Source of the DNA: Euryarchaeota archaeon UBA103
GTDB taxonomy: Archaea > Thermoplasmatota > Poseidoniia > Poseidoniales > Thalassarchaeaceae
Assembly: GCA_002506825.1 (NCBI GenBank)
Contig: DAYH01000031.1
Location: forward strand, 1-64,000
DNA: 64,000 nucleotides
Reading direction: 5' to 3'
Of this stretch, positions 6,706 through 16,407 are shown piece by piece (position 1 is the stretch's first letter; the number at the start of each line of letters is the position of its first letter). The translations under genes and the position numbers were made by a program. The notes below the pieces were generated by a model, which was given only the letters and a program-made list of their open reading frames with translations, ran no database searches and was not told the DNA's origin.

Positions 6706-9700
6706 ATGAAGGAGATAGTAGAGAGTTATTTCGCGCACAGAAGCATGGTTAACCATCAGTTAGCATCTTACAATGATTGTATCCCTAGCGGAGACGGCAA
6801 GGGTAGTCGCATGGAAAAAATAGTGAGAGGAATCAGGATTGGTAGTGATGATCCTTTGGAAGATGTCCCAGGAGGACAAGACGCTGGTGGAATGATTAAG
6901 CTGGACGTCTTAGACAAGGAGATCTACATTAGGATGAAGAATATTCGTCTGGGTGCCCCGACAGTACGCGAGGCCAATGGTGCAGAGCACCCCGCCACCC
7001 CTCTGGAATGCCGTCTAAGGAAACTAACATATTTCTCTCCCATATACATGGATTTTAAGATATACAGGGATGACCTCCCTCCTTCCACATCAGAATCAGA
7101 TATTGGATTCATAGAGGAAGAAGGGGTACATATTGGAAATCTTCCAATAATGGTTAGGTCGGGAAGATGTAATTTACACCCAGATCACATAGCAGGGACA
7201 CAAGAAAAGTCGCTGAAACTGTCCCCTACGACATCAGCAGAAGATGCTCTGAGGCATAAAGAGCTCCTGAGGAAGGCCGGGGAGGATCCTCTGGACCCAG
7301 GGGGCTACTTCATCATCAATGGTACTGAGAGAGTCCTAATCTCAATGGAAGATCTAGCACCCAACAGAGTTACCGTTGAAAAGAATAAGAAATACGCCCA
7401 TGAGACCGAGGTAGCAAAGATATTCTCTCAGAAAGATGGCGTCAGGAAGCCAATCAATGTCGAAAAGAGACGCGATGGGATGCTAATGGTCAAGATACCA
7501 AGCGCTGGAACCACTGCAATCCCTGTTGTTCTACTCATGAGAGCTCTCGGAATGGAGAATGACAGAGATATTTTCTCTGCTATTGCAGGTCCAGTTGAAG
7601 CGATGAAATACACAGTCGCAAATCTCAATGATGTAAAAGACAACCCAGAATATGGCGTAGACAATACCGAAGAGGCCATGGCATGGCTTGAGAAGAAATT
7701 CGCCGCCGGTCAGCAGAAGGAGTACAGGGAATCAAGAATACAGAATCTACTGGACAAGGAACTTCTCCCGCATCTTGGATCAGATGACGAGGTGAGGACA
7801 AAGAAGGCAATATTCCTTGGTAGGATAGTAAGGCAAGTACTGGAGATGGCAATAACCAACAGGGATCCAAACGACAAGGATCACTACGCCAACAAGAGAG
7901 TCAGACTTGCAGGGGACTTGATGGAGGACCTTTTCAGAGTAGGCGTTCAAGGACTAGCAAGGGATCTGAAATATCAGCTCGAGAGACACCATAACAGGAA
8001 GAGGGAGTTGAAAATCAACTCTTGCCTACGGCCAGATGTACTGACCTCTAAGATAATGCATGCCCTTGCAACAGGAAACTGGGTTGGCGGAAGGTCTGGT
8101 GTTAGCCAACTTCTAGACAGAACAACATACTTGGCTTCACTTTCTCATATGAGAAGGGTCACAAGCCCTCTTGTTAGGAGCCAGCCTCATTTCGAGGCCA
8201 GAGATCTTCATCCGACGCACTGGGGTAGACTATGCCCCAACGAAACTCCAGAAGGTCAGAATTGTGGTCTTGTGAAGAACGCAGCGCAAATGATCGATGT
8301 TTCAGAGGAGGTTCCAGAGGATGATGTCAAGGAGCTTCTAGTCGAGGCAGGAGTCAATCCCAATCCAGAAGGATGGGCAGACGGATCTAGGATTCACGTC
8401 AATGGAGATATCTTTGGACTCCATAAGAGGCCCAACAAACTCGTTTCACAATTCAAGAGAAGGAGGAGGTCCGGACGAATTAGGCCAGAGGTAAGCATAC
8501 GTCATGACACTGAAAACAGAGACGTGTTCATCAATACAGACAGAGGAAGAATAATGAGGCCTCTTTTAGTATTAGAAGACGGGACTCTAAATCTAGCTAA
8601 ATTTCATCTCGAAGGCCTAAGGACAGGTGAAATAACATTCTCTGATTTGGTTTCCTCAGGAGTAGTTGAATGGGTAGATGCAGAAGAAGAGGAGGACTTA
8701 CTGGTCGCTCCCCGGCCATTTGATCTGCCAGAGCTTTCACCTAAGAACAAGAGGCCAATGGACCCAGCCAAGGTCGAGTGGATTAATCTCGGAGATGAAG
8801 AGATTTCCAAGGCCAAACTCAAGGTTGAGGTACAGCTACCTGATGGAAGTACGGTTTCTGAGAAGTTCTCAGTTCCTCTTAACTATCATCAGAAAGAAAT
8901 AGATGTTCTCCGAAAGAAAGAGAAGAAAGACAATACCGTCCTTGTGTATACGCATGTGGAGATAGATCCACAGCTTATCCTGGGCGTATGTGCCGCATTG
9001 GTCCCATATCCCGAGCACAACTCCACTCCCCGAGTAACGGGCGGAACTGCAATGGTCAAGCAGAGTCTTGGCCTTCCAAGTGCTAACTATCGACTGAGGC
9101 CTGACACCAGGGCACATGTGATGCACTACCCGCAGGTATCGGTTGTGGGTACCAGGGCAATGAATACCACCAATTTCAACAGCAGGCCAGGGGGCCAAAA
9201 TTTTGTCGTCGCCATAATGAGTCATCATGGGTATAATATGCAAGACGCAGTTATCATGAACAGGGCCTCTGTTGAGCGTGGCTTGGGTAGGTCTACATTT
9301 ATCCGAACATACAATGCTGAAAACAGGAGGTTCCCAGGGGGCCAGGAAGAGAGGATAGAGGTTCCTGGAACAGGGCTCGATGAAGTCAAAGGGATGAAGT
9401 CATTCGATAGCTACGCCCACCTCGAGAGAGACGGGCTACCCGTTCCTGAAGAGTTCTTATCCAGCGGAGGCGGTCCGGACTCTGCGGTTCTTGTTGGAAA
9501 AACTAGTCCACCAAGATTCCTCGAAGAGGCCCATGGAGCGTTCCTACAAGCTCAAGAGAGAAGGGAATCCTCTATGATGGTTAGGCATGGAGAATATGGA
9601 TGGGTAGACAATGTTTTCGTCACAGAGTCACTAGATTCTGGTAGACTAGTCAGGATCACGGTCAGAACAAACAAAATTCCTGAGCTAGGAGATAAATTCG

Positions 9701-10431
9701 CCAGTCGTCACGGACAGAAAGGAATCATTGGAAGAATAGTGGAAGAAAGGGACATGCCTTTCACAGCAGACGGAACTATTCCCGATTTAATTATCAATCC
9801 ACACGCTATTCCATCCAGGATGACTGTAGCGCACGTTCTAGAGATGATCGGAGGTAAGGTAGGGTCTCTCGAGGCCAGAAGAATAGATGGAACAGCCTTT
9901 ACCGGTGAGAAAGAGGACTCCCTTAGGGCCGGCTTGCTTAGGAATGGATTCAATCATACAGGTAGGGAGAACATGGTCAGTGGAGAAACAGGTGAGCAAT
10001 ACCCTGCAGAGGTATTCGTTGGAGTCATCTATTACCAGAGGCTCCACCATCTTGTCAGCAGTAAGTTACATGCAAGAAGCAGGGGAAGGGTTCAGATCCT
10101 CACTAGGCAACCAACTGAGGGACGAGCCAGACAGGGAGGCTTAAGATTCGGAGAGATGGAAAGAGACTGTCTAATTTCACATGGGGCTTCCATGGTCATC
10201 AAGGATCGTTTGTTAGACGAGTCAGACGGATGGCCATTGATGGTTTGTAATACGCCAAGATGTGGTCATGTGGCATATTACGACTGGAAGAGGAGGACTA
10301 CTGTCTGCCCTTCCTGTGGAGATAGGGCGGACGTCCATTCGGTCCAGACATCATATGCATTCAAGTTACTCCTTGATGAGATGAAAAGTCTCGGCGTAGC
10401 TATGAGACTTGAACTGGAGGACAGAAGATGA
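6706..10431 (+). CDS. rpoB: RNA polymerase subunit B (undivided Rpb2)
   Basis: The second largest catalytic subunit of archaeal RNA polymerase, 1241 residues in one gene. Many euryarchaea split it into B' and B''; here it is intact. Recognisable segments include the fork/rifampicin-region equivalent 'HWGRLCPNETPEGQNCGLVK', the hybrid-binding 'DKFASRHGQKG', and a C-terminal zinc site 'CNTPRCGH...CPSCGD'. Between residue ~690 and the conserved 'THVEIDP' block there is a region of about 65 residues, lysine-rich and longer than usual. A strong ribosome-binding sequence (ggaggag) precedes the ATG. Its end overlaps the rpoA1 start by four bases (ATGA). Confidence 0.97.
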   Translation: MKEIVESYFAHRSMVNHQLASYNDCIPSGDGKGSRMEKIVRGIRIGSDDPLEDVPGGQDAGGMIKLDVLDKEIYIRMKNIRLGAPTVREANGAEHPATPLECRLRKLTYFSPIYMDFKIYRDDLPPSTSESDIGFIEEEGVHIGNLPIMVRSGRCNLHPDHIAGTQEKSLKLSPTTSAEDALRHKELLRKAGEDPLDPGGYFIINGTERVLISMEDLAPNRVTVEKNKKYAHETEVAKIFSQKDGVRKPINVEKRRDGMLMVKIPSAGTTAIPVVLLMRALGMENDRDIFSAIAGPVEAMKYTVANLNDVKDNPEYGVDNTEEAMAWLEKKFAAGQQKEYRESRIQNLLDKELLPHLGSDDEVRTKKAIFLGRIVRQVLEMAITNRDPNDKDHYANKRVRLAGDLMEDLFRVGVQGLARDLKYQLERHHNRKRELKINSCLRPDVLTSKIMHALATGNWVGGRSGVSQLLDRTTYLASLSHMRRVTSPLVRSQPHFEARDLHPTHWGRLCPNETPEGQNCGLVKNAAQMIDVSEEVPEDDVKELLVEAGVNPNPEGWADGSRIHVNGDIFGLHKRPNKLVSQFKRRRRSGRIRPEVSIRHDTENRDVFINTDRGRIMRPLLVLEDGTLNLAKFHLEGLRTGEITFSDLVSSGVVEWVDAEEEEDLLVAPRPFDLPELSPKNKRPMDPAKVEWINLGDEEISKAKLKVEVQLPDGSTVSEKFSVPLNYHQKEIDVLRKKEKKDNTVLVYTHVEIDPQLILGVCAALVPYPEHNSTPRVTGGTAMVKQSLGLPSANYRLRPDTRAHVMHYPQVSVVGTRAMNTTNFNSRPGGQNFVVAIMSHHGYNMQDAVIMNRASVERGLGRSTFIRTYNAENRRFPGGQEERIEVPGTGLDEVKGMKSFDSYAHLERDGLPVPEEFLSSGGGPDSAVLVGKTSPPRFLEEAHGAFLQAQERRESSMMVRHGEYGWVDNVFVTESLDSGRLVRITVRTNKIPELGDKFASRHGQKGIIGRIVEERDMPFTADGTIPDLIINPHAIPSRMTVAHVLEMIGGKVGSLEARRIDGTAFTGEKEDSLRAGLLRNGFNHTGRENMVSGETGEQYPAEVFVGVIYYQRLHHLVSSKLHARSRGRVQILTRQPTEGRARQGGLRFGEMERDCLISHGASMVIKDRLLDESDGWPLMVCNTPRCGHVAYYDWKRRTTVCPSCGDRADVHSVQTSYAFKLLLDEMKSLGVAMRLELEDRR

Positions 10432-13400
10432 GTGCTAAAGACGCAGCTAAAATTCCCAAGAGAATAGAGTCCATCAAGTTCACATTGATGGATCCTAACG
10501 AAATTCGAAAGATGTCCTCTGTTGAGGTTAAGACGGCGGATACATACAAGGACGATGGTCACCCCTTCAAGCAGGGACTAATGGATCCAAAAATGGGCGT
10601 CATCGATCCAGGAGTAAGGTGCGAGACATGCGGCAACAAGCATGATGAATGCCCGAGTCACTTCGGCCACATCGCACTTGAGTTGCCTGTAATGCACATA
10701 GGCTTCACCAATTTAATCAAGACTTCATTGAAGTGCACATGCAACACATGTAGCAAGATACTTCTTCATGACAAGCCAGACACGCACCCAGTAGATCCTG
10801 AAAAGTCAGAGCAAGACTACTACAGGGACAAAGTAAAGGATGTCATCATAAAGCACGGAGTCGGCTCTACGGAATTCAAGAATACTATCAAGGATATCGA
10901 GAAGGAGTGCTCCAGCAAAAAGAGAACAATTTGTATGCACTGTGGTGCAGAGCAAGGCAAGATTATCCTGGACAAGCCCTCAACTTTCAAAGAAAAGAAA
11001 GACAACAAGGGCGAGCATAAGCTGAATGCACGTGATATTCGTGAGTGGCTCGAGAGGATTCCTGATGAGCACCTAATATTCCTTGGAATGGATAAGGATG
11101 CCGCTAGGCCGGAATGGATCATAATGAAGGTACTTCCCGTACCTCCAATTACAGTGAGGCCATCCATCACCTTGGATAGTGGAGATAGATCGGAAGATGA
11201 TCTGACTCACAAACTCGTAGATGTTCTGAGAATCAATCAGAGGCTCAGGGAGAATAGGGACGCGGGAGCACCTCAGCTAATCGTAGAGGACCTGTGGGAA
11301 CTCCTACAGTACCATTGCACTACCTACTTCGATAATCAGACCAGCGGCATCCCGCCCGCCAGACACCGTTCCGGTAGGCCCCTGAAGACACTAGCCCAGA
11401 GACTGAAAGGCAAGGAAGGGCGCTTCAGAAGCAATCTTTCCGGAAAGAGAGTGAACTTCTGTGCTAGAACTGTAATCAGCCCAGATCCCAACTTAGGAAT
11501 AAACGAAGTTGGAATACCTGTTCAGACAGCCAAGGAACTGACTGTTCCTATCAGGGTTACTAGCAGGAACAGGGAACAACTCAGACAGATGATTCTGAGG
11601 GGCCCCGATGTTCATCCAGGTGTTAACTACATTATCAGAGGTGATAGATTTAGAGTAAGGATCACGGATCGAACAAAGTATATTTGGGCTGGATTTAGAT
11701 GTCTCAATCCTCAATGCCATTCAGGTAGTGATGATGAGCCATACACTGGATATAGGCCAGATTTGAATGAGGTTCTGCCTGCTCCAAACTTCTTGCCAGG
11801 CCTTGTTCTCAAACAGCAAAAGAGAAGAAATTCTTTCGGGGAACTAGAAGAGGAATGGGGAGTGGATTTAGACTCAACACTCTCCAACTTGAAAGGTGAG
11901 GACGATAGAGGAATGCCTCTCCCGGAAAACGATCCGAAAGCGGCAATTCATTACAGATGGAAGTGGGAGATGGAAAACCCTGCTGAATATCTTCCGGAGC
12001 ATTTGGAAGTTACCTGTCCACATTGTGGAAGTCCAGAAATTGAAGATGAGTATGGAAATGCTATGGGTACTGATATCGAGGATAGACTCAGCACACACGA
12101 CCTTGACGGTAATCCGCGACCCGGAGTTGTCGTAGAGAGGCATCTGATAGATGGTGACGTAGCTCTATTCAACAGGCAACCTTCACTTCATAGGATGTCC
12201 ATGATGGTGCATGAGGTAAGAGTAATGCCAGGAAAGACATTCAGATTCAATCTAGCAGACTGTACGCCCTATAACGCCGATTTCGACGGTGATGAAATGA
12301 ATCTGCACGTCATACAGAGTGAGGAAGCGAGAGCGGAAGCAAAAATTCTGATGAGAGTACAAGAGCACATAATCACACCAAGATACGGAGGAAGTGTTAT
12401 CGGCGGAATTCACGATCACATATCAGGGGCATACCTACTTACTCACGGCAACAGAGTATTGCCCAAAAATCTGGTTATGCAAGTCTTAGGGGACACAAAC
12501 TGGGATGGAGAGCTACCTCCAGAAGTCGAGGAAGACGGAGTGGTCGGATACAGAGGGAGTGACGTTTTCAGCCTAATCGTCCCAGAAGGATTCAAGCTTG
12601 ACTACATCAGCAGGATAGGAGATCAGGTCAATGCCACCAACGGCAAAGTCTCGGGAACCATAGATAAGAGAGGAATCGGGGCTGAAGACGGCAGACTTCT
12701 AGATGCTGTGGTCCACACCCATGGTTCTGAAGCTGGTGCAGAGTTCTTGGATAGAATGACAAGAATGACTATCTCCATATGCACTGCATCAGGATTCACT
12801 ACGGGGATAGACGATGAGGACCTCCCACCAGAGGCCAAGGAAGAGATATCCAATATCAACCAACGCGGAAGTGATGCGGTAGATGCCGAGTTAGAGAAGT
12901 TTGGGAAAGATGGTCGCAGGTATGAAACCCGTCCAGGTAGGACGCCCATCGAAACCCTAGAGGAAAATATACTAATGATTCTCGATGAAGCAAAGACCGA
13001 ATCAGGAAATGTGGCCAAGTCCTTCTTGGGAGCAGATAACGCGGCGGTTATGATGGCTACCTCGGGAGCCAGGGGGTCCATGGATAACCTTGCAATGATG
13101 GCGGGCTCCATAGGTCAACCTAAGGTTCGTGGAAAGCGTCTCGAAAGAGGGTATCAAGATAGAGTACTTGCTCACTTCCCACGTAATTCCAAGGGAGCAC
13201 AAGAGAAGGGATTCGTGGGGTCTTCATTCAAGCGCGGATTAGAGCCAACAGAATTCTTCATGCTTTCCGTATCTGGTCGTGAGTCACTGGTTGATACGGC
13301 TGTAAGAACGGCAAAGTCAGGATATATGCAGAGAAGGCTCATCAACGCCATGGATGACTTGAAGGTTGTAAACGACGGTATGGGTTCTGTGCGAAATACA

Positions 13401-13520
13401 GCTAACAGAATTATCCAGTTCGAGTATGGGGAAGATGGAGTGGATCCAGCCAGAAGCCGTGGAGGGAAGCCATTCGACGTGACAATGGTACTAGATGATG
13501 CATTAGGGGGTGAAAACTGA
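10428..13520 (+). CDS. rpoA1: RNA polymerase subunit A' (Rpb1 N-terminal part)
   Basis: The largest-subunit N-terminal part, 1030 residues against roughly 880-900 usual. The catalytic magnesium loop is intact ('YNADFDGDEMNLHV'), and the N-terminal zinc site is visible ('CETCGNKHDECPSHFGHIAL'). The clamp region has further cysteines ('CNTC', 'CMHCG'). Between the dock region (residue ~420) and 'HLIDGDVALFNRQPSLHRM' (~571) lies an insertion of about 100-145 residues with C425, C430, C530 and C533, a possible extra zinc site. The gene overlaps rpoB by four bases and rpoA2 by one base (TGATG), so the subunits are translationally coupled. The A'/A'' split is normal in archaea and is not a frameshift. 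Confidence 0.97.
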   Translation: MSAKDAAKIPKRIESIKFTLMDPNEIRKMSSVEVKTADTYKDDGHPFKQGLMDPKMGVIDPGVRCETCGNKHDECPSHFGHIALELPVMHIGFTNLIKTSLKCTCNTCSKILLHDKPDTHPVDPEKSEQDYYRDKVKDVIIKHGVGSTEFKNTIKDIEKECSSKKRTICMHCGAEQGKIILDKPSTFKEKKDNKGEHKLNARDIREWLERIPDEHLIFLGMDKDAARPEWIIMKVLPVPPITVRPSITLDSGDRSEDDLTHKLVDVLRINQRLRENRDAGAPQLIVEDLWELLQYHCTTYFDNQTSGIPPARHRSGRPLKTLAQRLKGKEGRFRSNLSGKRVNFCARTVISPDPNLGINEVGIPVQTAKELTVPIRVTSRNREQLRQMILRGPDVHPGVNYIIRGDRFRVRITDRTKYIWAGFRCLNPQCHSGSDDEPYTGYRPDLNEVLPAPNFLPGLVLKQQKRRNSFGELEEEWGVDLDSTLSNLKGEDDRGMPLPENDPKAAIHYRWKWEMENPAEYLPEHLEVTCPHCGSPEIEDEYGNAMGTDIEDRLSTHDLDGNPRPGVVVERHLIDGDVALFNRQPSLHRMSMMVHEVRVMPGKTFRFNLADCTPYNADFDGDEMNLHVIQSEEARAEAKILMRVQEHIITPRYGGSVIGGIHDHISGAYLLTHGNRVLPKNLVMQVLGDTNWDGELPPEVEEDGVVGYRGSDVFSLIVPEGFKLDYISRIGDQVNATNGKVSGTIDKRGIGAEDGRLLDAVVHTHGSEAGAEFLDRMTRMTISICTASGFTTGIDDEDLPPEAKEEISNINQRGSDAVDAELEKFGKDGRRYETRPGRTPIETLEENILMILDEAKTESGNVAKSFLGADNAAVMMATSGARGSMDNLAMMAGSIGQPKVRGKRLERGYQDRVLAHFPRNSKGAQEKGFVGSSFKRGLEPTEFFMLSVSGRESLVDTAVRTAKSGYMQRRLINAMDDLKVVNDGMGSVRNTANRIIQFEYGEDGVDPARSRGGKPFDVTMVLDDALGGEN

Positions 13521-15091
13521 TGGTTGTAAAGAGTGCAACAAAGAAGAAACTAATGGATCTGCAGATAGATGAGGAGTATGCTCACAAGCTAGCGGATGAT
13601 AGGAAGTGGGACGATGTCAAAGTCCTGACTCCAGGACAAATTGCTCAGATTTGCGGTATCGACTCAGGGACTGCACAGAGAATCAGTGACTTGATGGCCG
13701 CATCTTCAAAATCCGCAAGAAGCGCCGCCGCTTCTACCGAGAAAACCGTTGTCAGGAGGAAGTCAGCGGCGTCTAGAAGGAGAAGGAAGTCAATGCTCCC
13801 TCTGGAGGAATTCGATAACGACTACAAGATATCACAGATCCTCAGGGACGTTGATCATCAAGATGAAATGTATCAGCAGCTGCTTGCGGCGTCTGTGGAT
13901 GCTAATGTCAGTCTCACTCCAAGGATGATAATGGATCTTACAGAGGGAATTAGGGCCAGAGGAATAAAGAAACTAACCCCTGCAAAGGCTAGAAAGGTAA
14001 TCAACTCAGCTAGCGACTCCTTGATGAGTTCCAGGGCCGACCCACACGAAGCTGTCGGAATAACCACTGCGCAGTCAATCGGAGAGCCGGGTACCCAGAT
14101 GACCATGAGGACCTTTCACTATGCAGGTGTAGCTACTGTCAACGTAACGCAGGGACTTCCAAGAATCATAGAGATCGTGGATGCAAGAAAAACACCCAAT
14201 ACTCCCACAATGAGGATTTACCTGAATGAGAAGAATTCCAAAGGGAAGCCATTGAGGACAAATGAGAAGCTTGTAAGGGAAATAGCGGCGGGACTAGAGG
14301 CTACAACCACTAGCGATATCGCAAATATTGATGTCGAGGTTGCTCAAAGATATCTAAGTCTGAAGCTAAATAAGTCTAATATGAGACTCAAGAATATGAA
14401 TGGTGCCGAAGTCAAGGATAAGCTAAGTAGGGCTCTCAGGCTTTACATCCAATCTGACAATGATGACAAACCCTCGGAACTGAAGATTATTCCAGGTATT
14501 GCCAAGAAAGAAGATCTGGAAACTCTGGCCACTGATCCTCCCACATATACAGACCTTCTCCAATTGGAAGATAAGATAAAGAAACTCCAACTGAAAGGAA
14601 TTAGGGGAGTTATCCGGGCTAATGTTCAAGCCGGAGAGAATGATGAGTACTACATCTCTACAATAGGATCAAATCTTGCCAAGGTCAGCGAATTTGCTGG
14701 AGTTGACAGGTCTAGGACCTACACCAACAATATTAACGAGATTCAATCCTATCTAGGGATTGAGGCCGCAAGACAGGCGATAATAAATGAGATGTTAGAT
14801 ACTATGGAAGGAGCAGGACTTGATGTTGATGTAAGGCACCTGATAACTGTGTCCGATGTAATGACTAGTAGTGGCGAAGTAAGGGCAATTGGAAGGCACG
14901 GAGTAAGCGGAACAAAACATAGTATTCTGGCTAGATCGGCCTTCGAAGTTACAGTGTCCCACTTATTGAGGGCTGGAATCATAGGCGAGAGGGATGAGCT
15001 GAGGGGAGTAACAGAAAATATCGTTGTGGGGCAACCCATAGCACTGGGAACTGGAAGTGTTGATTTGTTCTATATCCCGGACGAGGCATAG
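13520..15091 (+). CDS. rpoA2: RNA polymerase subunit A'' (Rpb1 C-terminal part) with extra N-terminal helix-hairpin-helix-like domain
   Basis: A 523-residue C-terminal half of the largest subunit; archaeal A'' is usually near 390. The trigger-loop region is clear: 'QSIGEPGTQMTMRTFHYAGV' then 'NVTQGLPRIIEIVDA'. The end carries the conserved cleft block ('RHLITVSDVMTSSGEVRAIG', 'ARSAFEVTVSHLLRAG'). The first ~60 residues are a helix-hairpin-helix-like domain closely related to the start of RpoH in this operon, followed by an Ala/Ser/Lys/Arg linker with 'SRRRRKS'. Duplication and attachment of one DNA-binding-type module to two subunits is the simplest explanation. Confidence 0.96.
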   Translation: MVVKSATKKKLMDLQIDEEYAHKLADDRKWDDVKVLTPGQIAQICGIDSGTAQRISDLMAASSKSARSAAASTEKTVVRRKSAASRRRRKSMLPLEEFDNDYKISQILRDVDHQDEMYQQLLAASVDANVSLTPRMIMDLTEGIRARGIKKLTPAKARKVINSASDSLMSSRADPHEAVGITTAQSIGEPGTQMTMRTFHYAGVATVNVTQGLPRIIEIVDARKTPNTPTMRIYLNEKNSKGKPLRTNEKLVREIAAGLEATTTSDIANIDVEVAQRYLSLKLNKSNMRLKNMNGAEVKDKLSRALRLYIQSDNDDKPSELKIIPGIAKKEDLETLATDPPTYTDLLQLEDKIKKLQLKGIRGVIRANVQAGENDEYYISTIGSNLAKVSEFAGVDRSRTYTNNINEIQSYLGIEAARQAIINEMLDTMEGAGLDVDVRHLITVSDVMTSSGEVRAIGRHGVSGTKHSILARSAFEVTVSHLLRAGIIGERDELRGVTENIVVGQPIALGTGSVDLFYIPDEA

Positions 15092-15102
15092 AGGTGAAAA
15101 AA

Positions 15103-15402
15103 ATGGATTTAACGAGAAATCTGAAACAGGCTTTGAGCACAGGAAAAATTATTTTTGGCCAGAGGGAAACCATGGGCGCATGTGCGAGAGGAGACGCAAG
15201 GCTAGTCCTAGTTGCGGCCAACTGTCCAGACAGCTTCCTATCTGATATTTCATCTAGTCATCCCGGAGTCCCTATCCATAGGGTTCACATGGTGAATAGG
15301 CAATTAGGTTCGGCATGTGCCAAACCATTCGCTATCAGCTCACTATGCGTAGTTGATCCAGGCCAGAGTGACCTGCTAACACTTCAGCACAATCTGTCAT
15401 AA
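15103..15402 (+). CDS. rpl30e: Ribosomal protein L30e
   Basis: A 99-residue protein of the L7Ae/L30e RNA-binding fold: 'LKQALSTGKIIFGQRETMGA' at the start, central 'ARLVLVAANCP', and 'QLGSACAKPFAISSLCVVDP' at the end. It binds large-subunit rRNA. In archaea it commonly follows rpoA2, as here with an 11-base gap. I choose the ATG at 15103, served by 'gaggtg', over the in-frame GTG at 15094. NusA, S12 and S7, which often follow, are absent, so the operon ends or changes character here. Confidence 0.92.
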   Translation: MDLTRNLKQALSTGKIIFGQRETMGACARGDARLVLVAANCPDSFLSDISSSHPGVPIHRVHMVNRQLGSACAKPFAISSLCVVDPGQSDLLTLQHNLS

Positions 15403-15468
15403 CCAGAAGGGGCCGCTTAGCCCTTCTATCATCGGACGCTTCAAGTCTGTACACTCCCTCAGTATGCT

Positions 15469-16407
15469 GTGGAAGACGCAGTCAGACAACTATTGGCAGT
15501 CAAGGGAGTACGTCTGACTGAGCCTTCGCAACTCTCTAACATTCCCGGATTCATACTTCTGGGGGTGGCCGAGAGAGTACCAGAATTCGGCGAAATTAAA
15601 GGTTCTCCTGTCACTGTATGGCATATTCCTTCTGACTTACTTCCAGTCAGTAGGGCCGAAATAGAGAGATGGTCTGTGGACGCGTCACCGGGCCGTCACT
15701 GGCTACTCAGCCAAAGGGAGCTACCAAGTGACTCAGAATCGATTTTTCCATCCAACTCAAAAGTGGTTGCATGGGGTCCAGAGAAAATGTCAATATGGTT
15801 CGGTGAGGCTATACTCTCAGGTGACTTAGATGTATCATTACCTCGAGATGAGGGGGATGCAGTGTATTCAGATAGCACATTTTCATCTGCTGATAAGGAC
15901 GAAATAACACTAATAAATTCAGTAATTAATCTAGAGTCGTGGCTCGTACAGAAAAATCTTGATAATGCGTTGACGTATCCAGTTCTTCTGGAGGGCAGAT
16001 TATGGGAAGTAAAGGGAGATTTATATTCTCCCGAAGGAAATATGGAAAGGGATACATGGATCGTTATGGAAGATCCATGGTCGTCCAATCTTTCTTTATT
16101 TGAAGACAAGGGAAATGGTAATGAAACTCCACATTTGAGGATTATCAAACCACCAGAATCAAGATGGAAGAGAGAGGAGGAACTCATATCGAAACTACCT
16201 GGAATCCTAGATACTAGGAGACAGGGCGAATCAGAACAAAGTGAGGACTCGGTAAGAAGCATCATGTTAGAATGGTGGAGAGTTGATGTAAAATCAGTCA
16301 CTATCAGGCCAATGGGAGCGGCCTTTCCTGCTTGGGTTTTGAATGTCGAAGGTAGGGATGACGTATTATTACATTCTATCAACGGAAGGACATATCCACT
16401 GCCCTAA
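15469..16407 (+). CDS. Uncharacterised 312-residue soluble protein
   Basis: I do not recognise this protein. It begins with GTG and has no signal peptide or membrane helix. It is rich in Ser, Glu and Trp. A basic-acidic stretch occurs near residues 230-260, and a beta-rich end includes 'AFPAWVLNVEGRDDVLLHS'. It follows rpl30e by 66 bases, where many archaea have nusA, but it lacks S1/KH domains and is not NusA. Its stop overlaps by a few bases with the stop of the convergent coiled-coil gene. Confidence 0.6.
   Translation: MEDAVRQLLAVKGVRLTEPSQLSNIPGFILLGVAERVPEFGEIKGSPVTVWHIPSDLLPVSRAEIERWSVDASPGRHWLLSQRELPSDSESIFPSNSKVVAWGPEKMSIWFGEAILSGDLDVSLPRDEGDAVYSDSTFSSADKDEITLINSVINLESWLVQKNLDNALTYPVLLEGRLWEVKGDLYSPEGNMERDTWIVMEDPWSSNLSLFEDKGNGNETPHLRIIKPPESRWKREEELISKLPGILDTRRQGESEQSEDSVRSIMLEWWRVDVKSVTIRPMGAAFPAWVLNVEGRDDVLLHSINGRTYPLP

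Noticed and set aside
10428..15091. Possible frameshift splitting the largest RNA polymerase subunit
   Set aside because: The A'/A'' division is the normal archaeal state, and the A'' part has its own extra N-terminal domain.
15696..16382. Minus-strand open frame (228 codons) opposite the protein at 15469-16407
   Set aside because: Ser-rich shadow translation with no motif; the plus-strand frame fits the neighbouring gene spacing better.
15469..16407. NusA, expected after rpl30e in many archaea
   Set aside because: No S1 or KH motif is visible; the protein is unrelated by pattern.
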